DNA from: Bradyrhizobium nitroreducens
GTDB lineage: Bacteria; Pseudomonadota; Alphaproteobacteria; Rhizobiales; Xanthobacteraceae
DNA: 64,000 nt
Reading direction: 5' to 3'
NCBI RefSeq assembly: GCF_002776695.1
Contig: NZ_LFJC01000003.1
Coordinates: 1,962,487 to 2,026,486 of the forward strand
Both the position numbers and the translations under genes were made by a program. Below, piece by piece: positions 1 to 7,190 of this stretch (the first letter of the stretch is position 1; every line of letters begins with the position of its first letter). A model generated the notes under the pieces. It was not told the DNA's origin, did not search any database, and saw only the letters and a program-made list of their open reading frames with translations.

Positions 1-118
1 TCAAGTCGCCCCTCTTGGGTGAGCCGGGATGAGCGACACATACGCCGAAACCGAATTTCGGTAAAGTGGAATATTTTTGCGCGCGTGGATTGACAGCGGC
101 CGACACAGGCTCGGTCCC

Positions 119-202
119 GTAGCCCGGATGGAGCGGAGCGCAATCCGGGACGGAGCGGCCGGCACGAAGGCCCCGGATTACGCTCCGCTCCATCCGGGCT
201 AC
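119..202. repeat. Imperfect palindromic intergenic repeat (REP-like)
   Basis: The two arms, GTAGCCCGGATGGAGCGGAG at the left and its near-complement at the right, flank a short centre, so the whole 84 bases can fold into a long hairpin. It starts seven bases after the 3' end of the hydrolase gene and may end its transcript. Dyad repeats with this GTAGCCCGGATG core are common between genes in Bradyrhizobium genomes (established knowledge). Confidence 0.75.
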
Positions 203-208
203 AAACGT

Positions 209-1159
209 TCACAACACCGCCGTGCCATCCGCCATCGTCGTCACGCCCTTCCGCTCCACGATCATCCCATAGGCGTGGGGCTGGCGGTGGACGTCGAAAT
301 TGAAGGTGGTGCGCTTGTAGGAATTGCAGAGATCGAGATCGCAACGAGCGAGCGCGAGCTCGTCGCCCTTGGTGGTGCATCGCGCGATGATCTCGCCGGA
401 GGGCGCGATGATGCAGCTGCCGCCGATGTGGTCCACGCCCTCCTCGACGCCGGCCTTGGCGACGCCGACCACGAAGGTGCCGTTCTGATAGGCGCCGGAC
501 TGCATGACGAGATGATTGTGGAACAGCGAGAGATCGTCATGCTCCGGCGCGGGCGGATTGTGCACCGGCGTGTTGTAGCCGATCATCACCATCTCGACGC
601 CCTGCAGGCCCATCACCCGATAGGTCTCGCTCCAGCGGCGGTCGTTGCAGATCGCCATGCCCATCACGCCGCCGAAGGCGCTGGTGACGCCGAAGCCGCG
701 GCCCGGCTCGAAATAGCGCTTTTCCAGGTGCTGAAATTTCCGCCAGGGCTCATGCTCGGCATGACCGGGCAGATGAACCTTGCGATATTTCGAGACGATC
801 GCCCCGCTCTTGTCCACGAGAATGGACGTATTGTAGCGACGGACAATTCCGGCCTCGACCGTCAGCTCGGCATAGCCGAGACAGAACCCGATCCCAAGCT
901 GGCGGCCGAGATCGAACAGGGCCTGCGTCTCCTCGCCCGGCATCTCGCGCTCGAAGAAGCTGTCGATCTCGGCCTGATCCTCGAAATACCAGCGCGGGAA
1001 AAACGTCGTCAGCGCAAGCTCGGGATAGACGATCAGGTCGCAGCCGCACGCCTTCGCCTCGCGCATCAGGCCCATCAGGCGGGCCACCACGTCAGTCCTG
1101 CTCTCGGTCCTCGCAATCGGGCCAAGCTGGCCGGCTGCGACAGTCACAAATCTTGCCAC
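209..1159 (-). CDS. N-carbamoyl-D-amino acid hydrolase-like enzyme (nitrilase superfamily)
   Basis: A 316-residue carbon-nitrogen hydrolase. The catalytic triad of the nitrilase superfamily is visible: Glu47 in YPELALT, Lys127 in KYRKVHLPG, and the nucleophilic Cys near residue 171 in AICNDRRW. The length, the spacing of the three residues and the NDRRW context match bacterial D-carbamoylases, which cleave N-carbamoyl-D-amino acids to D-amino acid, CO2 and ammonia in the cytoplasm. No hydantoinase or racemase lies nearby, so a role in hydantoin breakdown is not supported by context; a related amidase activity is possible. The ATG at 1159 gives the full family N-terminus. It appears monocistronic, with a palindromic repeat directly downstream. 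Confidence 0.85.
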   Translation of the reverse strand: MARFVTVAAGQLGPIARTESRTDVVARLMGLMREAKACGCDLIVYPELALTTFFPRWYFEDQAEIDSFFEREMPGEETQALFDLGRQLGIGFCLGYAELTVEAGIVRRYNTSILVDKSGAIVSKYRKVHLPGHAEHEPWRKFQHLEKRYFEPGRGFGVTSAFGGVMGMAICNDRRWSETYRVMGLQGVEMVMIGYNTPVHNPPAPEHDDLSLFHNHLVMQSGAYQNGTFVVGVAKAGVEEGVDHIGGSCIIAPSGEIIARCTTKGDELALARCDLDLCNSYKRTTFNFDVHRQPHAYGMIVERKGVTTMADGTAVL

Positions 1160-1335
1160 GCGTCATTCCCTCATTGTCCGGAGTGCGCTCCGGCCCAGAG
1201 CCTATCGAGCGGCGCACCGCGCGCCCAGGGCCACTTCGCCCCATCGTCGTGGCGGGACACAATCAAGTTTCGTGCCCGAAATTCCTGCGATGGGTATCAT
1301 CGTGCAGGGTCTCATGCTCGCTCGCGAAAGATCCC

Positions 1336-1369
1336 GGGGAACTTCGTTGCGGATATGCAACGGTTCCCC
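1336..1369 (+). promoter_or_regulatory. Nested inverted repeat, possible EcfG-type promoter
   Basis: Two nested inverted repeats are seen: GGGGAAC paired with GTTCCCC outside, and CGTTGC paired with GCAACG inside. The outer left arm contains GGAAC and the right side CGGTT, about 18 bases apart. This resembles the GGAAC/CGTT promoter used by the alphaproteobacterial general stress sigma factor EcfG. The small gene at 1453 lies about 85 bases downstream. The dyad is certain; the promoter reading is an inference. Confidence 0.35.
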
Positions 1370-1452
1370 ACGGTCTGAAGCCGGACAAAACAAACTCCCA
1401 TTCCGGCCACGAACCCCTCTCACAAGGCCGTGAGACTATCAGGGGAACGACG

Positions 1453-1677
1453 ATGCGTGCACAACGCGTTTGGAAAGTGAATGGGGATGCCAGCATCGGG
1501 CACCTCCAATCGAGACTGGACGACCTCAACAAGCGTCTCGGTCAGCTCGAAAGCCAGCATCCTTCGAGCTGGAAGCTCGAAGAGCTCAAGGCCAGCGCGC
1601 TCAGCCTGTCGCGCGAGATCGACGACATCCGCTGCGCCGAGGCGACGGCGGCGTTGAGCGAGTTGCTGCGGAAATAA
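1453..1677 (+). CDS. Small hypothetical protein, probable coiled coil
   Basis: A 74-residue protein starting MRAQRVWKVNGDASIGHL, preceded by an AGGGGAACG stretch that can serve as ribosome binding site. Residues 15 to 70 are rich in Leu, Glu, Arg and Asp with heptad-like spacing (LDDLNKRLGQLE, then ALSLSREIDDI) and should form helical hairpins. No signal peptide, membrane segment or known catalytic motif is visible. The reading frame is open further upstream, but that extension has no domain look and crosses the dyad at 1336-1369, so I chose the internal ATG. Function unknown; a stress-induced small protein is only a guess from the promoter-like dyad. Confidence 0.6.
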   Translation: MRAQRVWKVNGDASIGHLQSRLDDLNKRLGQLESQHPSSWKLEELKASALSLSREIDDIRCAEATAALSELLRK

Positions 1678-1709
1678 TCAGCACACGGCGAGCCGATGGG
1701 TGGCTCGTA

Positions 1710-1789
1710 GGATGGGTAGAGCAAGCGAAACCCATCGATCCGTCTCGCGGAGACGATGGTGATGGGTTTCGCAAGGGCTCTACCCATCC
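1710..1789. repeat. Intergenic inverted repeat, GGATGGGTAGAGC family
   Basis: The left arm GGATGGGTAGAGC...GCGAAACCCATC and the right arm GATGGGTTTCGC...GCTCTACCCATCC are almost perfect complements around a short centre. It sits between the small genes at 1453 and 1869 and can form a long hairpin. It differs in sequence from the repeat at 119-202, so two separate repeat families are present within 2 kb. Confidence 0.75.
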
Positions 1790-1868
1790 GATGAACTCGT
1801 CGATTCGCGTCCCGCGCTGGAACCAAGATCCACCGACGCCATTTCCATGCAGAGCATGGAGCACGATC

Positions 1869-1982
1869 ATGACCAGGCACCTGACGCGAACCGATCTCGC
1901 ACGCGGCGTGGCCGGCGCGGTGTCCACGCTGGTCCTGTGCGCGACGGCCGCCTTCGCCCTCGCGCGCCATTTCGCGCTGTGA
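1869..1982 (+). CDS. Very small membrane protein (37 residues)
   Basis: An ATG at 1869 opens a 37-residue frame beginning MTRHLTRTDLARGVAGAV with one hydrophobic stretch of about 18 residues (VAGAVSTLVLCATAAFALA), typical of a single-pass membrane micropeptide. It ends ten bases before the next start at 1993, which also encodes a protein with a terminal membrane segment, so the two may be co-expressed. There is no recognisable family. It could be spurious, but the spacing and membrane pattern favour a real gene. Confidence 0.4.
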   Translation: MTRHLTRTDLARGVAGAVSTLVLCATAAFALARHFAL

Positions 1983-1992
1983 GGGATTTTGC

Positions 1993-2319
1993 ATGACGTC
2001 CGATCCGGAGGAGCAGGTACGGCTGCAAGGCTTTGGCGAGATGACGTTGCGCACCGCGGTCGCGACGCTGATGCAGCTCGCGCCGCGCGAACGATCCGAG
2101 TCGGCCATCTTCCGCGTCCGCGATGGGGTGCGCCTGGCATCGAGCGAAGTCGCCGAGCTCGCCTCACACTGGGGCATCGAACCGGCGCCGAAGGTGCGAT
2201 CACCGAGACTGGTGCCGGAACAGCATTGGCCGGACATCGTGCGCGGCATGGTGCGCGAGGCCCCGCTGCCGGCGCTGCTGGTGGCGTTTTTGGTGGGGAT
2301 GGTGGTGGCGCGGCGGTAG
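1993..2319 (+). CDS. Conserved-looking hypothetical protein with C-terminal membrane anchor
   Basis: A 108-residue protein starting MTSDPEEQVRLQGFGEMTL. Residues 1 to about 85 are soluble and mixed in charge. The last 20 residues (PLPALLVAFLVGMVVARR) form one membrane segment ending in arginines, so the soluble part probably stays cytoplasmic as a tail-anchored protein. It follows the micropeptide at 1869 closely. It is convergent with the Bug gene at 2355, and a CGCGACGATCGTCGCG palindrome lies between the stop codons. No function can be assigned. Confidence 0.55.
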   Translation: MTSDPEEQVRLQGFGEMTLRTAVATLMQLAPRERSESAIFRVRDGVRLASSEVAELASHWGIEPAPKVRSPRLVPEQHWPDIVRGMVREAPLPALLVAFLVGMVVARR

Positions 2320-2354
2320 GCTCGCGACGATCGTCGCGGCCTGCGGAGGATCGA

Positions 2355-3329
2355 TCATTTCTGATCGCTTGCCCGCATCTGCTCGGCGAACGGACGCAAG
2401 GCATCGGACATGGCATCGAGGCGCTTCTGCCACTCCGCGCCCGGCAGGAATGCGATGACCGGCTCGTCGCCGGGCGAACCCGCCAGATATTCGGGATTGC
2501 GCAGGCCTTCGGCGATGCCGGCTTCCAGCTTCCTGACGATCTCGTCCGAGACGCCCTTCGGGACCGCGAAGCCGCGTTCGGCCGTCGAAATGACGGGGAA
2601 GCCCGCTTCCTCCGCCGTCGGAACGTTGGGCAGTGCGGGAAAGCGTTGCTTCGAGAGGATCGCGATGACCCGAAGCGGTCCCTTGTTGGTGCCATGCAGT
2701 TCGGGAATCTCGCTCAGACTGATCATCCCGACCTGGAGATGGCCGCCAAGCAGATCAGTGCGCTGGGCAGCAGTCCCTCTGTAGGAGATTTCATTGGGCT
2801 CGACCTTCGCAGCGGCCGCGAGCATGCGAATGGCCAGATGACCGTTGGTGCCGGCGCCGTTGTGACCGAAGGTCACCGAGCCCGGCTTGCTGCGAAGCGC
2901 GGCAACGACATCCGGCAGATTCTGGAATTGGCTATCGGCGGGCACCACGACCACGTTGGGATCCTCGACGGCGCGGGCGACCAGCCGGATGTCGTCCGTG
3001 CTGTATTGGGTCTTGCGGGTCATCGGCAGGAAGTTATAGCCGGGTACGTTGACCACGCCGATCAAATAGGCGTCGGGCGCGGCACGCGCGATCGAGGCAA
3101 AGGCGATCTCGCCACCCGCGCCGGGCTTGTTCAGGACGACGAACTTGGCCTTGCCGTCCAACGTGCGCTCGACGAACGGGAGCAGCTTCCGGGCCATGAC
3201 GTCGGTCCCGCCGCCCGGCGCGAAACCGACCACGACTTCGATCGGCTTGTCCTCAGGCCACCCCGCCCATGCCGGGCCGCAATCAGCAAAGCCCAACGCT
3301 GCAACGAGCGCGACGATTGTCCTGTTCAT
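2355..3329 (-). CDS. Tripartite tricarboxylate transporter substrate-binding protein (TctC/Bug family)
   Basis: A 324-residue periplasmic solute-binding protein. Residues 1-22 form a Sec signal peptide ending AWA. The Bug hallmarks follow: KPIEVVVGFAPGGGTDVMAR near residue 30, then VLNKPGAGGEIA, and later a RGTAAQRTDLLGGHLQVG segment that corresponds to the usual PYKGSAPAVTDLLGG signature. These proteins bind carboxylates and deliver them to TctAB permeases or to sensor systems. No TctAB gene is adjacent; the only pair in the window is at 36-38 kb, so this is an orphan binding protein. Confidence 0.88.
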   Translation of the reverse strand: MNRTIVALVAALGFADCGPAWAGWPEDKPIEVVVGFAPGGGTDVMARKLLPFVERTLDGKAKFVVLNKPGAGGEIAFASIARAAPDAYLIGVVNVPGYNFLPMTRKTQYSTDDIRLVARAVEDPNVVVVPADSQFQNLPDVVAALRSKPGSVTFGHNGAGTNGHLAIRMLAAAAKVEPNEISYRGTAAQRTDLLGGHLQVGMISLSEIPELHGTNKGPLRVIAILSKQRFPALPNVPTAEEAGFPVISTAERGFAVPKGVSDEIVRKLEAGIAEGLRNPEYLAGSPGDEPVIAFLPGAEWQKRLDAMSDALRPFAEQMRASDQK

Positions 3330-3548
3330 GATTTCCGACCCTGCTTCTTGTTATTGGCCGATCGCGCCCTCGAACGCGCAACCGTCTAGGCGCTCATCTA
3401 GCCGTCGGCCTGAGCGGATGGCAACCGATCATCTCGAGTACAGGGATTGGGTCACGCGCAAGGCCTCGACGATGCCCCCGCCGCGGAGATGCACCGTCAT
3501 CGAAATCCCGATAGCCTGCGCACCGGATCTGGGCGCGAGATATCCTCG

Positions 3549-3947
3549 ATGGCGAAGGCAGCGATTGACGAACTGGAAGGCGGTGCAGCGCTGTGCGCCT
3601 GGTTCGAGGGTGTCCCCTCGTTCCACGATGCGACATTGCGGGAGCTGGAGCTTCGCCAAGGAGCGCCCGGCCGACTTGTCGCCCAAGCATTTGAGATGAC
3701 GTCAGAGGTCGATGCGCGCGGCTATTTCGTGCTGACCAAGCATGTCGATGTCACGTTTACGATTTTTGAGCTGATCGAGGTCCAGCTGTCCGACTTCATG
3801 GAAGCCGGCATCATGTTCGGGCTCGACATCGAGATCGATCCCGGCGGCACGACGCTCAGCTTTGAGTCAAGCTATGGCGTGCACGGCCGGATCAGGGCCA
3901 AGCGGGTGGTGATTTCGTTCGAACCCCGGCCGGGCAGATCCTCCTGA
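3549..3947 (+). CDS. Hypothetical protein with an SFHDA motif (Imm50-like)
   Basis: A 132-residue acidic protein from the ATG at 3549. The motif PSFHDATLRELEL near residue 25 resembles the first conserved strand of the Imm50 and related small alpha/beta families. The rest alternates beta-like stretches (YFVLTKHVDVTFTIFELIEVQL; LDIEIDPGGTTLSFE). There is no signal peptide or membrane segment. An upstream in-frame start at 3447 would add 34 residues without domain character. No toxin gene is seen beside it, so an immunity role is only a fold-level suggestion. Confidence 0.5.
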   Translation: MAKAAIDELEGGAALCAWFEGVPSFHDATLRELELRQGAPGRLVAQAFEMTSEVDARGYFVLTKHVDVTFTIFELIEVQLSDFMEAGIMFGLDIEIDPGGTTLSFESSYGVHGRIRAKRVVISFEPRPGRSS

Positions 3948-4089
3948 CCAAGAGCCATGCCCCCGGAACAGGCCGCCCTGCCCCGCCAAATCGGTCGTGG
4001 ACCCGATGGTGAAATCGTTGCAAAAAGGCGTTCCGAGGCGCTGGCGGCCGGTCTGCCAAGCCTCTGGAAAACGTCGACTTTTGGAAGAA

Positions 4090-4135
4090 TGGTCGGAGTG
4101 GCAGGATTCGAACCTGCGACCCCTGCGTCCCGAAC
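4090..4135 (-). other. 3' half of a tRNA-Pro(CGG) gene, probable attachment-site scar
   Basis: On the minus strand the sequence contains a tRNA 3' half: anticodon loop TTCGGGA (anticodon CGG, proline), the 3' anticodon stem, variable loop, a T arm with GGTTCGAATCC, the acceptor strand CCACTCCG and an encoded ACCA. The bases to the right (after 4136) do not continue into the D arm or 5' acceptor strand, so the gene is cut at the anticodon. Such 3' fragments are left at one edge when an integrase inserts an island into a tRNA gene. By polarity the island would extend rightward from here. Confidence 0.75.
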
Positions 4136-4139
4136 GTAA

Positions 4140-4687
4140 GTAGCAAACGAAAAGATCAATAAAAACAGTGATGTTCGCTCGTAATTGACCACCTTTATCG
4201 CCCTTTGTTCACGGGGTTTCGGTGGTCAATCGGTGGTCAGCTTCGCCCTTTGATGAAAGTCAGAAGAGCCGCTGATTAAGAGACATGCTATGGCCGTTGA
4301 TTCTTCCAGGGAATTTTTCCAACTGGGCCAAAATCCGATCATTAGAGATCAATGGCTTACAATGAGAAATCCAACTGCAAAGTTCGTCGTGGTTGGCAGA
4401 TCGACATATTCGAAATATCGGGGGCTCGAGCCACTGGAGCGCTACCGCCTTTTCGCACACCAACCAAACCTACGATACTTCATACAATCTTGCGCATAGG
4501 GCAGTTCATGAGGCCTAAGGGCAAGGGCGGCTTTAATCTCATGCGGGAAATGCTGAAAGGCTTCGGGCTAACGATCGGGCGAAAGCGGCCTCAGGAGCGA
4601 AAAATCGCATTTTCGATGCCACCCTGAGAAGCAGTGCGGCGGAGAGAGTGTCAGTCAAGCCCCGTTGATAGATAAGGCATTTTTGGC
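4140..4687. other. Region without a convincing gene, right of the tRNA-Pro scar
   Basis: The first 120 bases are more AT-rich than the surroundings and contain TCGGTGGTCA-type direct repeats near 4220-4240. Short open frames of 69 to 91 codons are present but overlap each other on both strands and show no family resemblance. The stretch fits the junction of an integrated element that has lost its integrase. Confidence 0.4.
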
Positions 4688-5095
4688 TTAGACCGAAACG
4701 ACCATTCGAGCTACAGCCGAAAACTGGCGGTTCGCCTCCGCATTTGGATGAAATCGTTGTCGCACACCGCCTCGAGCTTCCCAAGTTTTCGTAATCGCTT
4801 TGTCAATGAGCCCGCAAACTTTGGGCGCCGATCCCCCAGTTGGCTTAGGGGGCAATATTTTAGGCCGAATGACACCGCGTCTTTCGGTGCTCCAACACTT
4901 AGTCGGCGACCCGAATCCGCCGCGCGCGATTACCTCGTCGGTATTTGATCTAAGCTGGTCCTTAACCGTCGCTTCATTGATGCCTCGGAAAAACTCTCCA
5001 GGATCGACAATCACGTTCTTGCAGATGTCCGTCAACACCGCATCCTGGGAGATTTCATCTGGGATCGAAGTCGATATTGCCAGCGCATTGAAACC
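4688..5095 (-). pseudogene. Remnant of a DsbA-like 2-hydroxychromene-2-carboxylate isomerase
   Basis: Read in one frame from 5095, the sequence gives a segment with DEISQDAVLTDICKNV followed by VKDQLRSNTDEVIARGGFGSPT (split here between residues for brevity). This matches the C-terminal third of HCCA isomerases, whose family ends with a KxxLRxNTxEAxxRGxFGxPT block. After SPT (4901) the expected strand and the Phe-Gly segment are missing and an unrelated tail runs to a stop at 4688; upstream there is an in-frame stop at 5096-5098. Thus both ends are lost. The intact enzyme acts in naphthalene-type ring breakdown or glutathione-linked isomerisation. Confidence 0.5.
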
Positions 5096-5185
5096 TCATC
5101 GCGTGGCGAACAGGTAATCGACACTTCATGAAAGTGGGGATCTGACGCGGGTCGCTTCTCCTCCAGCGCGATAGCGCCTATGTCA

Positions 5186-6388
5186 TTAATTACCGAAACG
5201 TCCCTCGATCCATTCAAGTCCAGACATCCGGTCCGGAGGAGTTACGTTGTCGGGCGCAAACCGCTCAATATTCGTCAAATCTATCTCTTTGCTACCTGCT
5301 GGTCGTCGTACGGTCCCGTAGACCGCTTCGGCAACAGCCTGGCGACCGTTCGCGCGAGTCATCGAAATTGTCGATCCGATACCTTCAAACGTCGAGCCGG
5401 CCAGGGCCGATGCAACGTCCATCGTCGCCGCCCCTGCCCCGGCGCTATCCCAAGCGGCTTTCAAACCTAGCAGCGCATTGGCAATCCCATAGGATGGATA
5501 GATCGGCGCAATTTCATATCGATCACGATAGTTGGAGCAGAACCAGCGGTTCAACTCAGTGTCATGCGCCAGCAGTCCGTGCGAACCACGGCCCCCAATG
5601 ATAGTGCCATCGGGAATTATCCCCGCCAACCGATGAAGACCGCTCTCTCCGGACACCAATAGCAAGCGTGCATCCGGTATCGTTGTTCGTGCGACTTCGA
5701 CCAGACGGAACAGATCAACTCCCCAATTCCCGGAATGAATCAGTTGAGCCCCCTGCTCTTTCAGAAATTGGATCGGGTTTACAACGGCGCCGGAATAGAG
5801 CGGCGCAAAGTGACCTCCGACCTCCTGCGCATCAGGCAGGAGGACCTGCAAGGCGGCGCGAAATTCTTTCCAGCTATCCGTCCCCCAGAGATATTTTTGG
5901 TTGATACCACCAAAAGCCAGGCCGCAGATCCCGAGTTGGGCAGCCACGTAGCGCGCTGCGCCGACAGAATCAGCCGTTGTCGTCGTCTGGGTACGAAAGA
6001 CCCAATCCCACTGACGTGCAAACAACTGACTTGCGCCGCCGCCGGAAACTACCGTTAGCAGGCCAAGTTCCTCGGCAACGGGAGCAATGGCCATCGCGAC
6101 TGCGCTGCCCGCGTACCCGACCACGATATCCGCACCGTCAGCATGTATGCGCCGCAACAGCGCGATCTGTTCGTCTTCCGAGCCACTCTCGTCGTAGACC
6201 CTCAGTGACAGCTTGCGACCAGCGAAGCCCGAAGCAGCGTAAGGTTCCGGAAGCTCGCCTCCGGAATTGATGGTTTCGACCATGAGCTCCGCAGCGTTGC
6301 GTGCTGGAAAGCCAAAAGGCGCTGCTGCGCGCCCGGACAGATAAGTCACTACGGCGACATTCACTGGCCTGTTTGTATCCGTCACCAT
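5186..6388 (-). CDS. Branched-chain amino acid-type ABC transporter substrate-binding protein (LivJ/K-like)
   Basis: A 400-residue Peripla_BP_6-type protein with the fold pattern NVAVVTYLSGRAA...NAAELMVETINSGGELP, LRVYDESGSEDEQIALLRRI and ADIVVGYAGSAVAMAIAPVAEE. Unlike its relatives it has no clear signal peptide: the N-terminus MVTDTNRPVNVAVVTYLSG enters the first strand directly. It may lack its leader through truncation or may act in the cytoplasm. It is divergent from the TetR gene at 6576, and the 187-base gap between them holds two GACC-N4-AGTC palindromes, which suggests TetR control. No permease genes adjoin it; the Liv-type permeases are at 16.6-20.0 kb. Confidence 0.8.
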   Translation of the reverse strand: MVTDTNRPVNVAVVTYLSGRAAAPFGFPARNAAELMVETINSGGELPEPYAASGFAGRKLSLRVYDESGSEDEQIALLRRIHADGADIVVGYAGSAVAMAIAPVAEELGLLTVVSGGGASQLFARQWDWVFRTQTTTTADSVGAARYVAAQLGICGLAFGGINQKYLWGTDSWKEFRAALQVLLPDAQEVGGHFAPLYSGAVVNPIQFLKEQGAQLIHSGNWGVDLFRLVEVARTTIPDARLLLVSGESGLHRLAGIIPDGTIIGGRGSHGLLAHDTELNRWFCSNYRDRYEIAPIYPSYGIANALLGLKAAWDSAGAGAATMDVASALAGSTFEGIGSTISMTRANGRQAVAEAVYGTVRRPAGSKEIDLTNIERFAPDNVTPPDRMSGLEWIEGRFGN

Positions 6389-6423
6389 CTGTGCATCCCT
6401 GGTTAAAGGAATTCTTATTTTTG

Positions 6424-6435
6424 GACCATTCAGTC
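6424..6435. promoter_or_regulatory. TetR operator-like site GACC-N4-AGTC
   Basis: GACCATTCAGTC lies 36 bases upstream of the binding-protein start. The same GACC-N4-RGTC pattern recurs at 6555, 7233 and 21511, and the context TTTTTGGACCA is shared with the 7233 site. Assignment to the adjacent TetR protein is an inference. Confidence 0.4.
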
Positions 6436-6554
6436 TTCATTTGCAAGCCCCTGTCCGTTGAGCTGCAGGGCCCGGAATGGCGTGTCGCCTTGGCAAACCC
6501 GTTCGTGCTGCCCAACACTTCCGCAATACCCCGGAAAACGGACTTGATATTCAC

Positions 6555-6566
6555 GACCGCTTAGTC
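6555..6566. promoter_or_regulatory. TetR operator-like site GACC-N4-AGTC
   Basis: GACCGCTTAGTC, followed by TA, lies about 10 bases upstream of the TetR gene start, where a bound repressor would block its own transcription. It resembles the GACC/GGTC half-site layout known from NemR-like TetR repressors. Confidence 0.4.
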
Positions 6567-6575
6567 TAGATATGA

Positions 6576-7190
6576 ATGATGATACGAGAGACTTCGCAGC
6601 GGATGCGCGGCCGTCCGAGAGAGTTCGATCCCGATGACGCTGTCGAAAGCGCCATGGGCGTGTTCTGGACATCAGGTTATCATGCGACGTCGCTTCCGGA
6701 GTTGCTTGAGGCGACGAATCTTTCTCGCGGAAGCCTCTACGCCGCCTTCGGCGACAAGCACGGGCTGTTCTTGCGTGCGCTCGACCGATACATCGCAGAC
6801 TCCTTGACACGCCTGGATGCCGACCTTGATCCGCGCAAAGACGTGTTGGACGGCATCCGGGCGTGCCTTGCAAGATACGTTGAGCGAACCAGCGGGGCTG
6901 GCGCCAAGCGCGGATGCCTGATTGTGGCAACCGCCATGGAATTGGGAAGTCAGGACGTCGAAGTGGAACAGCGCATTCGACGCTTCTTCAAGGCGATGGA
7001 AGCGCGGCTGACAACGGCATTGGAACGCGCGAAGTCCGAGCGACGATTGGCTGACGAGGTCGAGCCCTCGACCGTCGCGCGTCTCATTATGTGCCTGCTC
7101 GAAGGCATGCGCGTCGTCAGCAAGACAAACGCCGACCGCAGCTCATCACAAGCCGTCGTCCAAACCCTTCTTGACCGCTTCGTAAGGTGA
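6576..7190 (+). CDS. TetR/AcrR family transcriptional regulator
   Basis: A 204-residue TetR protein. The N-terminal helix-turn-helix is clear: GRPREFDPDDAVESAMGVFW, then GYHATSLPELLEATNLSRG, then SLYAAFGDKHGLFLRAL. A C-terminal ligand-binding domain of about 120 helical residues follows, with KRGCLIVATAMELG near residue 112. Several starts are possible; the core begins at the Met at 6603 (MRGRPREF), and 6576 adds nine residues. It is divergent from the binding-protein gene and directly followed, with a 4-base overlap, by the truncated hydrolase at 7187. The layout is of a repressor that senses a small molecule handled by its neighbours. Confidence 0.88.
   Translation: MMIRETSQRMRGRPREFDPDDAVESAMGVFWTSGYHATSLPELLEATNLSRGSLYAAFGDKHGLFLRALDRYIADSLTRLDADLDPRKDVLDGIRACLARYVERTSGAGAKRGCLIVATAMELGSQDVEVEQRIRRFFKAMEARLTTALERAKSERRLADEVEPSTVARLIMCLLEGMRVVSKTNADRSSSQAVVQTLLDRFVR

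Noticed and set aside
77..1378. Long plus-strand open frame opposite the carbamoylase-like gene
   Set aside because: It is a GC-driven antisense frame rich in His, Arg and Ala with no domain, while the minus strand has a complete catalytic triad.
1601..2695. 364-codon minus-strand frame
   Set aside because: Arg/Ser/Pro-rich, spans a palindromic repeat and three better-supported genes.
3957..4139. Short plus-strand frame ending VAGFEPATPASRT
   Set aside because: This is a known artefact of translating a tRNA 3' end in antisense; the same applies to the GGRTRARTWDP frame at 23726-24049.
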